Below, piece after piece: positions 17,694-26,649 of a DNA stretch of 64,000 bases (its first letter is position 1; every line of letters starts with the position of its first letter). Under the pieces are notes generated by a model. It was not told where the DNA came from. It saw only the letters and a list, made by a program, of their open reading frames with translations, and did not search any database. Position numbers and translations under genes: made by a program. Source of the stretch: Flavobacterium jumunjinense (GTDB lineage: Bacteria > Bacteroidota > Bacteroidia > Flavobacteriales > Flavobacteriaceae); assembly GCF_021650975.2 (NCBI RefSeq), contig NZ_CP091285.1, positions 310,001 through 374,000 on the forward strand, in the 5' to 3' direction.

Positions 17694-18710
17694 CTAAACT
17701 GTAGCGTATTCTAAAACTGGTTTGTAACGTCTAAATGTTTGTCCTAATAAAACTTTTGCCATATGAGTAGTAATTGCACCGTCTACTAATTTATCTAACC
17801 AATAGAATTCTCCCGCCGAATTAATCTCTAAGAAATAATGATCTTTCTCTGGTGTAACAATTATATCTATAGCTCCATAATTGATTTGATAAACATCCAT
17901 CATTTCAAGTATTTTGTTTTTAACATCTAATGGCAACTCATAAGGAACCCAATCATTAAGCAGAGTTGTTCCTTCTCTTCTCCAATCGATTTTAGCATTT
18001 GATAACTTTTGAGAATCTACGGCAAAAGCAAAAATTTCATCTCCAACAACCGTTACCCTTAACTCTACCTCTTTTTCTAACTTTTCTTGAAATTGCATTG
18101 GACAATATTGCAATGTATCTATAGATTCTAAATCTTCTTCTTTAATAACATTCGTAAAAACAACATTTTCAATTCCGTCTTTATAAATCGCAAAAGAACT
18201 TTGCATTTTTGCTATCGCTCCATTCGGATGTGCTTTTACAAATCTTTTTGCTTCTTCTGGACTGTTTGTAATACAGGTTTCTGGTATTAGCATTCCTAAA
18301 AATGAAGCAATTTTCATTTGTTCTTCTTTACTATCTAATCTTCTGTAAGAACTATACTTCCCTATTTGAAAACAATTCAAACTTTCAAGCATTCCATATA
18401 ATGTTGTACGCACTTCGCCATGAGCACTACTTAAAAATTCTCCTGATAATACAGATTTTAATCCATCTGCTAAATGATGACTCCTTCTATACCATAACGC
18501 CTCAATATCATGAAGTGCTTCTCTATGTCCTTCATAATCTAAGAAAACTTTCCATTGTTTTTCCTCATAACAAGAACTTAATGAATATTTCGTAGGATAT
18601 TCATCTACATTAAAACGAATAGGATGTCCTCCCATTTCTTTAATTTTATCTGAAATAACAGTTATGCATTCATTATCCCTGCTATGGGTTATAATCAATA
18701 CTTTTTTCAT
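17694..18710 (-). CDS. Graspetide ATP-grasp ligase (microviridin MvdC/MvdD-type)
   Basis: 338 residues. It starts KKVLIITHSRDNECITVI, as in microviridin ligases, and contains ALWYRR, LQYCPMQFQEKLEKEVELRVTV, VDSQK, the DWRRE motif and a C-terminal ATP-grasp metal site YGAIDIIV then FLEINSAGEFYWLD. It should use ATP to activate side-chain carboxylates of the precursor and close ester or amide rings with Thr, Ser or Lys. By its start and DWRRE/EFYWLD motifs it looks closer to the MvdC (amide-forming) branch, but I am not sure of that assignment. It is second ligase in a leftward operon with the precursor at 19900-20139. Confidence 0.88.
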   Translation of the reverse strand: MKKVLIITHSRDNECITVISDKIKEMGGHPIRFNVDEYPTKYSLSSCYEEKQWKVFLDYEGHREALHDIEALWYRRSHHLADGLKSVLSGEFLSSAHGEVRTTLYGMLESLNCFQIGKYSSYRRLDSKEEQMKIASFLGMLIPETCITNSPEEAKRFVKAHPNGAIAKMQSSFAIYKDGIENVVFTNVIKEEDLESIDTLQYCPMQFQEKLEKEVELRVTVVGDEIFAFAVDSQKLSNAKIDWRREGTTLLNDWVPYELPLDVKNKILEMMDVYQINYGAIDIIVTPEKDHYFLEINSAGEFYWLDKLVDGAITTHMAKVLLGQTFRRYKPVLEYATV

Positions 18711-18807
18711 ATGTTTAAATTTTATTTGTTATAACTAATCTATGTTATCGACTTATAATGGTTTACTTTCAATACACAAACTCATTGTTAAAAGTGATTT
18801 CAATAAA

Positions 18808-19800
18808 TTAAATATTATTCTTTCTATTTTTTCTTTCTACTAACTTATTTGCAATTGTTTCTCCTATAGGATATCCCAAATCGCGTTGAAGCATTCCCCA
18901 TTCTCCTTGTGGGTTTACTTCTAAAAAAACATACTGACCGTCTTTTTGCTTAATAACATCAATAGCTCCAAAAACGAGTCCCATTGTATTCATCATTTTT
19001 GTAATAGAATGGGTGATTTTTTCAGGTAATTCATAAATTGCCCAACCAACATTCCCTTCTTTTGTTGCTCTCCAATCTGTTTTTCCTGTTTCAGATAATG
19101 TTGCATTTATTTTCCCCGCATAGAATATTCCATCAATATAGATAACTCTTAATTCATATTCTTTCTCTATTTTTCTTTGAAATATCATTGGGCAGTAAGC
19201 CAAAGTAGCCTTTAATTCTTCTATTTGATCTTCTTCTACTAAGGTTGTAGGAAAAAAAGAAGCCGATCCGCTCATACTTCTAGACAATGATCCGTTTAGT
19301 TTTGCTATGAGTTCTTTTTTACAAACGTCATAAAAAAAACGCTCAACAGTTGCTCCATTATTGGTAAAAATAGTTTCTGGAATAGCTAATCCAGATTGTT
19401 TTGCTATTCTTAATTGTTCGAATTTATTCTCTCCTATACTATGATCTGTTTCAATTAGATTTATCCAATCCTTATTTTTTAAAGATTCGAAAAACATATT
19501 TCTCATAGCACTATATTCTTGAACATATATTGATCTATACGCTTTATCTAAATTTTCAGGTATCTCAATTGGCCATATTTTTCGATACCAAACTGCTTTT
19601 ATATCATCAGCTGTAAAACGAATATCACCATCTATAATTTCAAGTAGTGGTTCTCCAGCTATATTTTGATAGGAAAATGATAACTTTTCAGAAAAATTAT
19701 CGGAATTTAATCTATAAACATCTTCGCCTAATTCTTTTAATCTTTTTATTACACTATCAATTGTATAATAATCTTTACTATGGCTTATGCATAAAATCAT
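18808..19800 (-). CDS. Graspetide ATP-grasp ligase (second paralogue)
   Basis: 330 residues, paralogous to the downstream ligase. The features are MILCISHSKDYYTID, AVWYRKIWP, ATLAYCPMIFQRKIEKEYELRVIY, a DWRATKEG variant of the DWRR motif and the ATP-grasp metal site FGAIDVIKQ with FLEVNPQGEWGML. It lies next to the precursor gene with a hairpin between them. By analogy with microviridin it would make the ester (omega-ester) rings, with the other enzyme making the amide; the division of labour here is inferred. It has no transporter or protease domain. Confidence 0.87.
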   Translation of the reverse strand: MILCISHSKDYYTIDSVIKRLKELGEDVYRLNSDNFSEKLSFSYQNIAGEPLLEIIDGDIRFTADDIKAVWYRKIWPIEIPENLDKAYRSIYVQEYSAMRNMFFESLKNKDWINLIETDHSIGENKFEQLRIAKQSGLAIPETIFTNNGATVERFFYDVCKKELIAKLNGSLSRSMSGSASFFPTTLVEEDQIEELKATLAYCPMIFQRKIEKEYELRVIYIDGIFYAGKINATLSETGKTDWRATKEGNVGWAIYELPEKITHSITKMMNTMGLVFGAIDVIKQKDGQYVFLEVNPQGEWGMLQRDLGYPIGETIANKLVERKNRKNNI

Positions 19801-19865
19801 GTTTTCTATTTAAATTCAGGAAAATCTATTTTCATTTTTTTCTATAAAAAAACAATAAAAATTAA

Positions 19866-19890
19866 GGAGTAACAGTTAGACCGTTACTCC
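19866..19890 (-). terminator. Hairpin between graspetide precursor and ligase genes (attenuator)
   Basis: An 8-bp perfect stem (GGAGTAAC, 19866-19873, with GTTACTCC, 19883-19890) lies just after the precursor stop codon. A U-rich stretch follows on the - strand. Partial termination here would give more precursor than ligase mRNA, as in many RiPP operons. Confidence 0.6.
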
Positions 19891-19899
19891 CTATTATTT

Positions 19900-20139
19900 C
19901 TAGATTTCGTCTAGTGGTCCTGACTCATCATTATCTGATGGGTATTTCATAGTGTGAACATTATCTGAAATTGGATTTGTAGTATCATCATCACTATCAG
20001 AAGGGAATTTTAAAGTATGATCTCCATCCTTTAATTTTGAAGTTAGTGCTCCACCTTGTACTTCATTAGACTCTCCTTGAGTTAATTGATTTTCTAAAAA
20101 ATTTGCGAAAAAAGGTTTTTTCAATTCTTGATTTTTCAT
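19900..20139 (-). CDS. Graspetide (microviridin-type) precursor peptide with two cores
   Basis: 79 residues from the ATG at 20139; upstream frame to 20196 has no good start. The leader holds KKPFFANFLENQL (residues 7-19), close to the PFFARFLE helix that microviridin ligases bind. A GG pair is at 29-30. Two core segments follow: T42-L-K44-F-P-S47-D48-S-D50-D51 and T63-M-K65-Y-P-S68-D69-N-D71-E72, both matching TxKxPSDxxx, where Thr and Ser form esters and Lys an amide with the acidic residues. The six ring-forming acids are all Asp except E72. No other gene nearby encodes export or leader removal. Confidence 0.9.
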   Translation of the reverse strand: MKNQELKKPFFANFLENQLTQGESNEVQGGALTSKLKDGDHTLKFPSDSDDDTTNPISDNVHTMKYPSDNDESGPLDEI

Positions 20140-20353
20140 TTTTGTTGATTTTAATTTTAATGTTTTTGTTTTGTTGTATTTGCAAATAACGAACACCCGA
20201 ATTTAACAATTTTTACGGAAAAACCCCACATTAAATTGTGAAAAAATTGTTAAAAAATAAAAAACCCAGTAACCATTAGCCTTTCCAAGCTAAAAAAAAT
20301 ATTTTTAAAATATATTTTCTTAAACAAAACCATAAAAACTATTTCCATAAAAA

Positions 20354-20375
20354 AATCCCGAAAAAATTCGGGATT
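20354..20375 (-). terminator. Terminator of the cyclophilin-FKBP gene
   Basis: A 9-bp perfect stem (AATCCCGAA with TTCGGGATT) has a 4-A loop and a U-run on the - strand. It lies 40 bases after the isomerase stop codon. Confidence 0.85.
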
Positions 20376-20414
20376 CATTGTAGTATAACTTTGTATTACT
20401 ATATAGACATAGTA

Positions 20415-21347
20415 TTATTTTACGTCCATCAATTCAACATCAAAAACTAAAGTTGCATCTGGTGGAATTACTCCTCCAGCTCCTTGAGAACCATATCCTA
20501 AAAATGAAGGAATAACAAAACGTGCTTTATCTCCAACATTCAACAATGCAATACCTTCGTCCCAACCTTGAATTACTTGACCAACTCCTAATTGAAATTC
20601 GATTGGTTGTTTTCTTTTATATGATGAGTCAAAAACTTGACCATTCTCTAAAGCTCCTTGATAATGAACTGATACTTTTTTTCCTTTTTCAGCTTGTTTA
20701 CCACTTCCTTTTTGGATAATTTGGTAACGCAATCCGCTTTGTGTTTTTTGAAAACCAGCTGCTATTTTTTCCAATGCTTCTTCAGCTTCTTTCTTTTGTT
20801 CAGCTAATCTTTTCTCTCTAGATCCTTCAAAAGTTCTGAAAGCTTCGATAGCATTCCAATTTTTAGCTTCGTCTCCTACCCTAACAATTTCAACTGACTC
20901 TAAAGCATCTTCTTGAGCAACTGCATCAACAACTTCTTGCCCTTCAACTACATGTCCGAAAACTGAATGTTTCCCATCTAACCAAGGAGTTGGAACATGT
21001 GTAATAAAAAATTGTGTTCCATTTGTTCCAGGTCCTGCATTTGCCATAGATAAAACACCTGGCTTATCATGCTTTAATTCTGGGTGAAATTCATCATCAA
21101 ATTTATAACCACCATCACCTGTACCTGTACCTTGTGGACAACCACCTTGAATCATAAAATCAGGAATTACACGGTGAAATTTTAATCCGTTGTAATATGG
21201 AGTTCCCATTGATTTTACTGAATTTTCTAACTGTCCTTCAGCTAGTCCTACAAAATTACCAACAGTTCCTGGAGTCTTATCATGTGTTAGCTTAACTAAA
21301 ATACTTCCTTTAGAAGTATTAAACTTTGCGTAAATTCCGTCTTGCAT
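20415..21347 (-). CDS. Bifunctional peptidyl-prolyl isomerase: cyclophilin + FKBP fusion
   Basis: 310 residues with two catalytic domains. Residues 1-165 are a cyclophilin ([46 protein letters not shown]). Residues about 200-310 are an FKBP ([40 protein letters not shown], ending [12 protein letters not shown]). The linker is charged and helical ([16 protein letters not shown]). No signal peptide is seen, so it should act in the cytoplasm. Such fusions are known in Bacteroidetes and a few other groups. It is transcribed alone. Confidence 0.92.
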   Translation of the reverse strand: MQDGIYAKFNTSKGSILVKLTHDKTPGTVGNFVGLAEGQLENSVKSMGTPYYNGLKFHRVIPDFMIQGGCPQGTGTGDGGYKFDDEFHPELKHDKPGVLSMANAGPGTNGTQFFITHVPTPWLDGKHSVFGHVVEGQEVVDAVAQEDALESVEIVRVGDEAKNWNAIEAFRTFEGSREKRLAEQKKEAEEALEKIAAGFQKTQSGLRYQIIQKGSGKQAEKGKKVSVHYQGALENGQVFDSSYKRKQPIEFQLGVGQVIQGWDEGIALLNVGDKARFVIPSFLGYGSQGAGGVIPPDATLVFDVELMDVK

Positions 21348-21540
21348 TTTATTGAATTTAAATTATATCTCACAAAATTAGTGATTTTATTACAGAAAAA
21401 AAATTACATTTTAAGATATAAAACCACATCTCAATCAGCAACAAACCGCTTTATTTACAGAAAATTCACATAACTTTAAGAACCTACATCATTTCGATTG
21501 CATCCAAATACTTATTTTTGCAGCACTAAAACAAATTACA

Positions 21541-22260
21541 ATGGAAAAATTAAACGGAAAAAAGGCAATCATAACAGGAGGAAGTAGAGGTTTAGGAAAA
21601 GCAACTGCAATTGCTTTTGCAAAAGAAGGAATTGATGTTGCTATTACCGGAAGAAACGAGACTAAATTAATTGAAACTGTAAATGAATTAAAAGCATTAG
21701 GCGTAAATGCGACCTATGCAGTTTTCGATGTTAGCAACTATGAGGAAGTTAAAAACGGAATAAAAAAAATAATCACATCTCTTGGCTCAGTTGACATTCT
21801 AGTAAACAATGCTGGTATTGCGGCTTTTGGTTCTTTTAACGATATGGAAGTAAACCAATGGACAGAAATCATTCAAACCAATGTTATGGGAATGTATTAT
21901 GTTACAAAAGAAGTACTTCCTTTCCTGATTGAAAAAAATCAAGGAGATATTATCAATGTTTCTTCGACAGCTGGCTTAAATGGAAACCCAAATACTTCTG
22001 CTTATTCTGCGTCTAAGTTTGCTGTTATCGGAATGTCTGAATCACTAATGAAAGAAGTACGCAAAAACAATATTAGAGTTTGTACTTTAACACCAAGTAC
22101 AATTGCTTCTGATATGTCGATTGAATTAGGAATTGCAAACAAAGATTCGGTTGATAGTGTATTACAACCTGAAGATTTTGCAGAATTAATTGTTACTAGT
22201 CTTCAATTACCTAGAAGAGCAATGCTTAAAAATGCTTCACTTTGGTCTACTAATCCATAG
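21541..22260 (+). CDS. SDR oxidoreductase (3-ketoacyl-ACP reductase-like)
   Basis: 239 residues, the size of FabG. The cofactor motif TGGSRGLGKA, the NNAG motif, the catalytic Ser in NVSSTAG and the YSASK tetrad (Tyr, Lys) are all in place, so the enzyme should be active with NAD(P)H. A likely -7 element TATTTTTG lies at 21513-21520. The exact substrate is not set by the sequence; it could be a FabG-like reductase or another SDR. No fatty-acid genes are next to it, and a terminator follows at once. Confidence 0.82.
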   Translation: MEKLNGKKAIITGGSRGLGKATAIAFAKEGIDVAITGRNETKLIETVNELKALGVNATYAVFDVSNYEEVKNGIKKIITSLGSVDILVNNAGIAAFGSFNDMEVNQWTEIIQTNVMGMYYVTKEVLPFLIEKNQGDIINVSSTAGLNGNPNTSAYSASKFAVIGMSESLMKEVRKNNIRVCTLTPSTIASDMSIELGIANKDSVDSVLQPEDFAELIVTSLQLPRRAMLKNASLWSTNP

Positions 22261-22282
22261 TTTACAAAGAACTACTTCTATT

Positions 22283-22317
22283 AAATGCATAATTGAAACT
22301 TTTTTGATTATGCATTT
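22283..22317 (+). terminator. Terminator of the SDR gene
   Basis: An 11-bp perfect stem (AAATGCATAAT, 22283-22293, with 22307-22317) runs into a T-run ending at 22320. It overlaps the region where the first codons of the decayed DUF1569 gene would lie. Confidence 0.85.
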
Positions 22318-22749
22318 TTTAGTATATTTAATCCATTCTATAATCTTTAAAATAAGATTAGACAAGACAATAATTTAACTTCAGAGTCAAAAGCAGTTTG
22401 GGGTAAAATGTCTGTTAACCAAATGTTATCACATTGTGTTTCTCCAATCGCAGTAGATTTAGGAACGGAAACATTAAAAATTCCTTTCGCAATGAGAATA
22501 TTAGGTCGAATGAAGAAAAACAAATGGTTAAACACCCCTGAATTCAAGAAAAATAGCCCAACAGCCAAAGAATTTATTCGTACAGAACATTATGAATTTG
22601 AAACTATCAAAAATGAGTTAACACAAAAAGTTCAAAAATTAGGTAAAGGTTTTCAAGTAATTCAAATTAAAACACATCCTTTTTGGGAAAAATTAAGTGA
22701 ATCAGACTGGAAGAATCTACAATCGAAACATTTAGATCATCATTTGTGA
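22318..22749 (+). pseudogene. DUF1569 (DinB-like) gene remnant, start lost and in-frame stop
   Basis: An ATG at 22408 opens 113 residues, but the family signature begins further upstream in the same frame: NNLTSESKAVWGKMSVNQML, then HCVSPIAVDLG and HPFWEKLSESDW. Still further up, the frame reads SIFNPFYNL, like the normal N-terminus, then a TAA at about 22351-22353 interrupts it, and no start codon is found before the next stop. Family members are about 150 residues. The remaining 113-residue frame could be translated, but the domain would lack its first helix. I therefore call it a decayed gene. Confidence 0.65.
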
Positions 22750-22792
22750 CAGTTTGGAGTGTAAACCAAAAAATAATTATACAAAAGCAAAA

Positions 22793-22820
22793 AACCTTCA
22801 ATTGCAATTAATTGAAAGTT
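22793..22820. terminator. Terminator between the DUF1569 remnant and the CDGSH gene
   Basis: An 11-bp stem with one mismatch (AACCTTCAATT with AATTGAAAGTT) is followed by a T-run to 22825. It lies between convergent genes. Confidence 0.7.
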
Positions 22821-22841
22821 TTTTTGCAATATTATTGTTCA

Positions 22842-23069
22842 TTATAATTTTTTCATTGGAGGCAAATCAAATGCTTTTGCTTCATGATCAAAGTTATTAC
22901 GATGCGAACCATCGCAAAATGGTTTATTGCCTGACATTCCACAACGGCAAATACCTAAAGTAGTTCTCCCTTCTAATCCGTATGTATTTCCTTGGCTATC
23001 TACTATTTCAAAATCACCTTCAATCTTCAAAGAACCATTGCTATTAACTGTTAGTTTAGTCTTACTCAT
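22842..23069 (-). CDS. CDGSH iron-sulfur domain protein
   Basis: 75 residues from the ATG at 23069 (MSKTKLTVNSNG); a frame extension to 23093 lacks family similarity. The signature C-x-C-x2-S-x3-P-x-C-D-G-S-H is present as CRCGMSGNKPFCDGSH, which binds a 2Fe-2S cluster with three Cys and one His. Members transfer electrons or iron-sulfur clusters. It is soluble and cytoplasmic here, with no membrane anchor as in the mitochondrial relatives. Confidence 0.9.
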   Translation of the reverse strand: MSKTKLTVNSNGSLKIEGDFEIVDSQGNTYGLEGRTTLGICRCGMSGNKPFCDGSHRNNFDHEAKAFDLPPMKKL

Positions 23070-23366
23070 TATACATTTTTTTATTAAGTTCAAAGATTAC
23101 AAAATATATTTTAATTTGGTACATTTTTACGTCTAAAGTTAATCATAAAACGACAAACACCTATAGAGGATGATATCTAAATTTAAAACAAATTTATTAT
23201 GTAAAAACCACCTAGTGTTCATTTGAAAAAAAGTAAATACGGTTTTTTGTAAAATTTGAATACGGATTTTTATTACGAATTAAGTAATTGTGAGTTTCAG
23301 ATTCAAAATATAATAAAGCACTTTACACTTTTAAACTTTTAAAGTACTTTTGCAAAAAACATTCCA
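23070..23366. other. Intergenic region between divergent CDGSH and trmD genes
   Basis: This 297-base gap is AT-rich and I see no gene in it. It holds the divergent promoters. TACTTTTG at 23345-23352 fits the -7 consensus for trmD, which would then have a very short leader. No riboswitch or tRNA-like fold is visible to me. Confidence 0.5.
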
Positions 23367-24044
23367 ATGCGTATTGATATTATTACCGTATTACCTGAAC
23401 TTATAAAAAGTCCGTTTGAAGCTTCAATATTAAAGAGAGCTATTGAGAAAGGATTGGTTGAAGTACATTTTCACAACTTAAGAGATTATACTACAAACAA
23501 ACAAAAGAGTGTAGATGATTATCAATTTGGTGGTGGTGCTGGAATGGTTATGAATATCCAACCTATAGATGATTGCATTGCCAAATTGAAAGATGAACGC
23601 GATTATGATGAAATTATTTATATGACTCCAGATGGCGAAACTTTAAATCAGAATATGGCAAATGGAATGTCATTATTAAAAAACATAATTATACTTTGCG
23701 GACATTACAAAGGAGTAGATCAACGTGTGCGTGACCATTTTATTACTAGAGAAATTTCTATAGGTGACTATGTTCTTTCTGGTGGTGAACTTGGAGCGGC
23801 TATACTTTGCGATAGTATTATTCGTTTAATTCCTGGTGTTTTAAGTAATGAAACTTCTGCATTAACAGATAGTTTTCAGGACAATTTACTTTCTCCTCCA
23901 ATTTATACGCGTCCCGCAGATTATAAAGGTTGGAAAGTTCCAGAGATTCTACTAAGCGGAAATTTCCCTAAAATTGAAGAGTGGAGAGAACAAAAAGCCT
24001 ACGAACACACCAAAAACAGAAGACCCGATTTATTAGAAGAATAA
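23367..24044 (+). CDS. trmD: tRNA (guanine-N1)-methyltransferase TrmD
   Basis: 225 residues, the normal length. It has the SPOUT-family trefoil-knot motifs [14 protein letters not shown] and [13 protein letters not shown], and the [10 protein letters not shown] block early on. It uses S-adenosylmethionine to methylate G37 of tRNAs that read CCN, CUN and CGG, which prevents frameshifting. It is followed by rplS after 142 bases; trmD-rplS linkage is conserved in bacteria. Confidence 0.95.
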   Translation: MRIDIITVLPELIKSPFEASILKRAIEKGLVEVHFHNLRDYTTNKQKSVDDYQFGGGAGMVMNIQPIDDCIAKLKDERDYDEIIYMTPDGETLNQNMANGMSLLKNIIILCGHYKGVDQRVRDHFITREISIGDYVLSGGELGAAILCDSIIRLIPGVLSNETSALTDSFQDNLLSPPIYTRPADYKGWKVPEILLSGNFPKIEEWREQKAYEHTKNRRPDLLEE

Positions 24045-24186
24045 AATTCAAGTTAATAAGTCATAAATTATTAACAATTAGTAATTAATAATTCATAATT
24101 AATTTTTACATTTGCACCCATATTTGGACCAACCTCTAGCGATAGACGTGTATGTTGTTCTAAATCAAATAATTATATCATTAACA

Positions 24187-24540
24187 ATGGCTAATTTAGT
24201 AGATTTCGTACAAAGCGAATTTGTAACAAAAAAAGATTTCCCAGAATTTGGAGCTGGAGACACAATTACTGTGTACTATGAAATTAAAGAGGGTGAAAAA
24301 ACTAGAACTCAGTTCTTCAAAGGTGTAGTAATACAAAAAAGAGGTACTGGAACAACTGAAACTTTCACAATTCGTAAAATGTCTGGTGCAATTGGTGTTG
24401 AGCGTATCTTCCCAGTTAACATGCCAGCTTTACAAAAAGTTGAAGTTAACCAAAGAGGTAAAGTTCGTAGAGCTCGTATTTTCTACTTCAGAGAACTTAC
24501 TGGTAAAAAAGCTAAAATTAAAGAAAAAAGAAGAAGATAA
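24187..24540 (+). CDS. rplS: 50S ribosomal protein L19
   Basis: 117 residues from the ATG at 24187 (MANLVDFVQSEFV). A longer in-frame extension from 24112 has no family match. Signature regions are FGAGDTITVYYEIKEG, RTQFFKGVVIQKRGTG and KMSGAIGVERIFPVN, ending basic (KAKIKEKRRR). It sits at the 30S-50S interface. It is followed by a strong terminator and so ends the trmD-rplS unit. Confidence 0.96.
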   Translation: MANLVDFVQSEFVTKKDFPEFGAGDTITVYYEIKEGEKTRTQFFKGVVIQKRGTGTTETFTIRKMSGAIGVERIFPVNMPALQKVEVNQRGKVRRARIFYFRELTGKKAKIKEKRRR

Positions 24541-24592
24541 TCTTCCTATTCTAAAGAGTGAGATAGTTTATTTCTATCAAACCGAAATAACT

Positions 24593-24626
24593 AAAAAGCA
24601 GTTACATTTTTTTGTAACTGCTTTTT
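24593..24626 (+). terminator. Terminator of rplS
   Basis: A 13-bp perfect stem (AAAAAGCAGTTAC with GTAACTGCTTTTT) ends in a run of T. Confidence 0.9.
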
Positions 24627-24700
24627 TTATATTGGGCGCAAATATCTTTCTTATCAATTTCTATTGGAACAGTTATAAAAATTTATTTATTGTATAAAAA

Positions 24701-24728
24701 AAGCGGGTTCCTATTGACGAACCCGCTT
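24701..24728 (-). terminator. Terminator of lpd
   Basis: A 10-bp GC-rich perfect stem (AAGCGGGTTC with GAACCCGCTT) has an 8-base loop and a U-run on the - strand, 23 bases after the lpd stop. Confidence 0.9.
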
Positions 24729-24751
24729 ATTGATATAGTACTAATACTTAA

Positions 24752-26155
24752 TTACACATGTAATGGTCTATTATCTGTAGCAGCCATAGCAGCTTCTTTA
24801 ATTGCTTCTGCAAATGTTGGATGCGCATGTGACATTCTTGAAATATCTTCCGCACTAGCTCTAAACTCCATTGCAACAACTGCTTCTGCAATTAAATCTG
24901 CACAACGTGCTCCAATCATATGCACACCTAAAACTTCATCCGTTTTAGCATCAGCCAAGATTTTAACAAATCCATCTGTATCTCCACCTGCTCTAGCTCT
25001 TCCCAAAGCTTTAAAAGGAAAGCTTCCCGATTTATAAGCTACACCAGATTCTTTCAATTGCTCTTCTGTTTGACCAACAGCAGCAACTTCTGGCCAAGTA
25101 TAAACAACACCAGGAATCAAATTATAATCAATATGTGGTTTTTGACCTGCTAAAATTTCAGCAACCAAAACACCTTCTTCTTCCGCTTTATGTGCCAACA
25201 TCGCTCCACGAACAACATCACCAATAGCATAAATATTAGAAACAGATGTTTGTAAATGATTATTCACTTCAACCTGACCTCTATCTGTTAACTTAACACC
25301 CGCATTATCTGCATTTAATCCATCAGTATATGGACGACGTCCAACAGAAACTAATGAATAATCTCCTTCTAAAGAAACAACCTCTCCTTTTGTATTTTCA
25401 GCTTCTACTGTTACTACATCTCCTGCTCTTTCTACAGATTTTACCTTATGCGATGTATAAAATTTCATTCCTTGTTTTTTCAACACCTTTGTCAATTCTT
25501 TAGACAAAGAAGCATCCATTCCAGGAATAATTCTATCCATATATTCAACTACAGAAACTTTCGCTCCTAATCTTAAATATACCTGACCTAATTCGATACC
25601 AATAACCCCACCACCAATAATTACCAAATGCTTAGGAACTTCTGGTAATTTTAATGCTTCTGTAGAAGTAATCACTCTTTCCTTATCTAATTTAATAAAC
25701 GGTAAAGATGATGGTTTAGAACCTGTAGCAATAATTATGTTTTTAGACTCAATCACTTCTGATGAACCATCATTTTTAGTAACTTTTACAGTTGTTGCAC
25801 TTTCAAAAGAACCAATTCCTTCAAAAACTTCAACTTTATTTTTATCCATTAGATATTTAACTCCACCAGATGTTTGATCAACAACAGCTTGTTTTCTAGC
25901 TATCATCTTTTCTAAGTTAACTTTAACATCTCCAGAAACCTCGATACCGTGATCTGCAAAGTGTTGCAATTCTTGATAATGGTGAGAAGATGCTAATAAC
26001 GCTTTCGAAGGAATACATCCTACATTTAAGCAAGTACCTCCAAGTGAAGAATATTTCTCAATAATAGCTGTTTTCATTCCTAGTTGTGCGCAACGAATAG
26101 CTGCTACATATCCACCAGGACCTGAACCTATAATAACTACGTCAAATGAACTCAT
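24752..26155 (-). CDS. lpdA: Dihydrolipoyl dehydrogenase (E3)
   Basis: 467 residues. The FAD motif GSGPGGYVAAIRCAQLG and redox-active disulfide GGTCLNVGCIPSK are at the N-terminus. The NAD-binding motif IGGGVIGIELGQVY is in the middle. The dimer-interface histidine lies in SHAHPTFAEAIKEAA. It reoxidises lipoamide in the pyruvate, 2-oxoglutarate and branched-chain 2-oxoacid dehydrogenase complexes. No E1 or E2 gene is beside it, so it is a stand-alone E3 that may serve several complexes. Confidence 0.95.
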   Translation of the reverse strand: MSSFDVVIIGSGPGGYVAAIRCAQLGMKTAIIEKYSSLGGTCLNVGCIPSKALLASSHHYQELQHFADHGIEVSGDVKVNLEKMIARKQAVVDQTSGGVKYLMDKNKVEVFEGIGSFESATTVKVTKNDGSSEVIESKNIIIATGSKPSSLPFIKLDKERVITSTEALKLPEVPKHLVIIGGGVIGIELGQVYLRLGAKVSVVEYMDRIIPGMDASLSKELTKVLKKQGMKFYTSHKVKSVERAGDVVTVEAENTKGEVVSLEGDYSLVSVGRRPYTDGLNADNAGVKLTDRGQVEVNNHLQTSVSNIYAIGDVVRGAMLAHKAEEEGVLVAEILAGQKPHIDYNLIPGVVYTWPEVAAVGQTEEQLKESGVAYKSGSFPFKALGRARAGGDTDGFVKILADAKTDEVLGVHMIGARCADLIAEAVVAMEFRASAEDISRMSHAHPTFAEAIKEAAMAATDNRPLHV

Positions 26156-26297
26156 AGAATATATTTTATTTATGTTGTGTATTTAAAAATAATAAGATAC
26201 AAAATTAAGGAATTATGTTTACAACATTTTAGTTTATTTGGAAAATATATCCATTTCAACTTTTTATCACATTAGAAACTTTTTTATATAAAAAAAA

Positions 26298-26321
26298 TAG
26301 CCTTAATTTTCATTAAGACTA
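26298..26321 (-). terminator. Terminator of the first Cys-rich peptide gene
   Basis: A 10-bp stem with one G-U pair on the - strand (26298-26307 with 26312-26321) is followed there by eight U. It lies 26 bases after the stop at 26348. Confidence 0.8.
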
Positions 26322-26347
26322 CTTCTTCTATTTTCTTTTAAAATCTA

Positions 26348-26539
26348 CTACATTTCTTCATTACAAGTATAAACTTGTAAACAAGCCATGTACATTTGGC
26401 AATAAGCTGGACCTGTTACAGAACCACTACATGAACATCCACACTTTGACATATCTATTTTTGCACTTCCTTCAATATTCTTTAAATTTTCTCTTGATAA
26501 AATTTCTACTCCAGAAATATTCAATAATTTACTTTTCAT
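26348..26539 (-). CDS. Cys-rich small peptide with double-glycine-type leader (paralogue 1)
   Basis: 63 residues. The leader-like start MKSKLLNISGVEILSRENLKNIEGS resembles Bacteroidetes RiPP/bacteriocin leaders, which normally end in GG; here the site reads EGS. The C-terminal part is GCSCSGSVTGPAYC then ACLQVYTC, with five closely spaced cysteines plus one in SKCGC. It shares both halves with the neighbouring 67-residue peptide. A good promoter lies just upstream. I recognise no named family; a secreted or modified peptide is likely. Confidence 0.72.
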   Translation of the reverse strand: MKSKLLNISGVEILSRENLKNIEGSAKIDMSKCGCSCSGSVTGPAYCQMYMACLQVYTCNEEM

Positions 26540-26569
26540 CTGTATTTGTTTTTTTTGTTAAAATTTTAT

Positions 26570-26600
26570 CAAATATAACAAAAAATAAATACAAAACAAA
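26570..26600 (-). promoter_or_regulatory. Promoter of Cys-rich peptide 1
   Basis: On the - strand TATATTTG (26570-26577) is a perfect TAnnTTTG -7 element and TTTG (26597-26600) is the -33 element, spaced by exactly 19 bases. The leader to the ATG at 26539 would be about 25 bases. The gene therefore has its own promoter, separate from its paralogue. Confidence 0.6.
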
Positions 26601-26649
26601 TAATACATCAAACTATTATTATCTAAATTAGACTATACTTATTTCAACA

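Noticed and set aside
22754..22963. + strand frame over the CDGSH gene end
   Set aside because: It crosses a terminator and lies antisense to a gene with a full iron-sulfur motif.
24690..25037. + strand frame opposite lpd
   Set aside because: Antisense to a long well-conserved enzyme; Ala/Ser-rich composition typical of a shadow frame.
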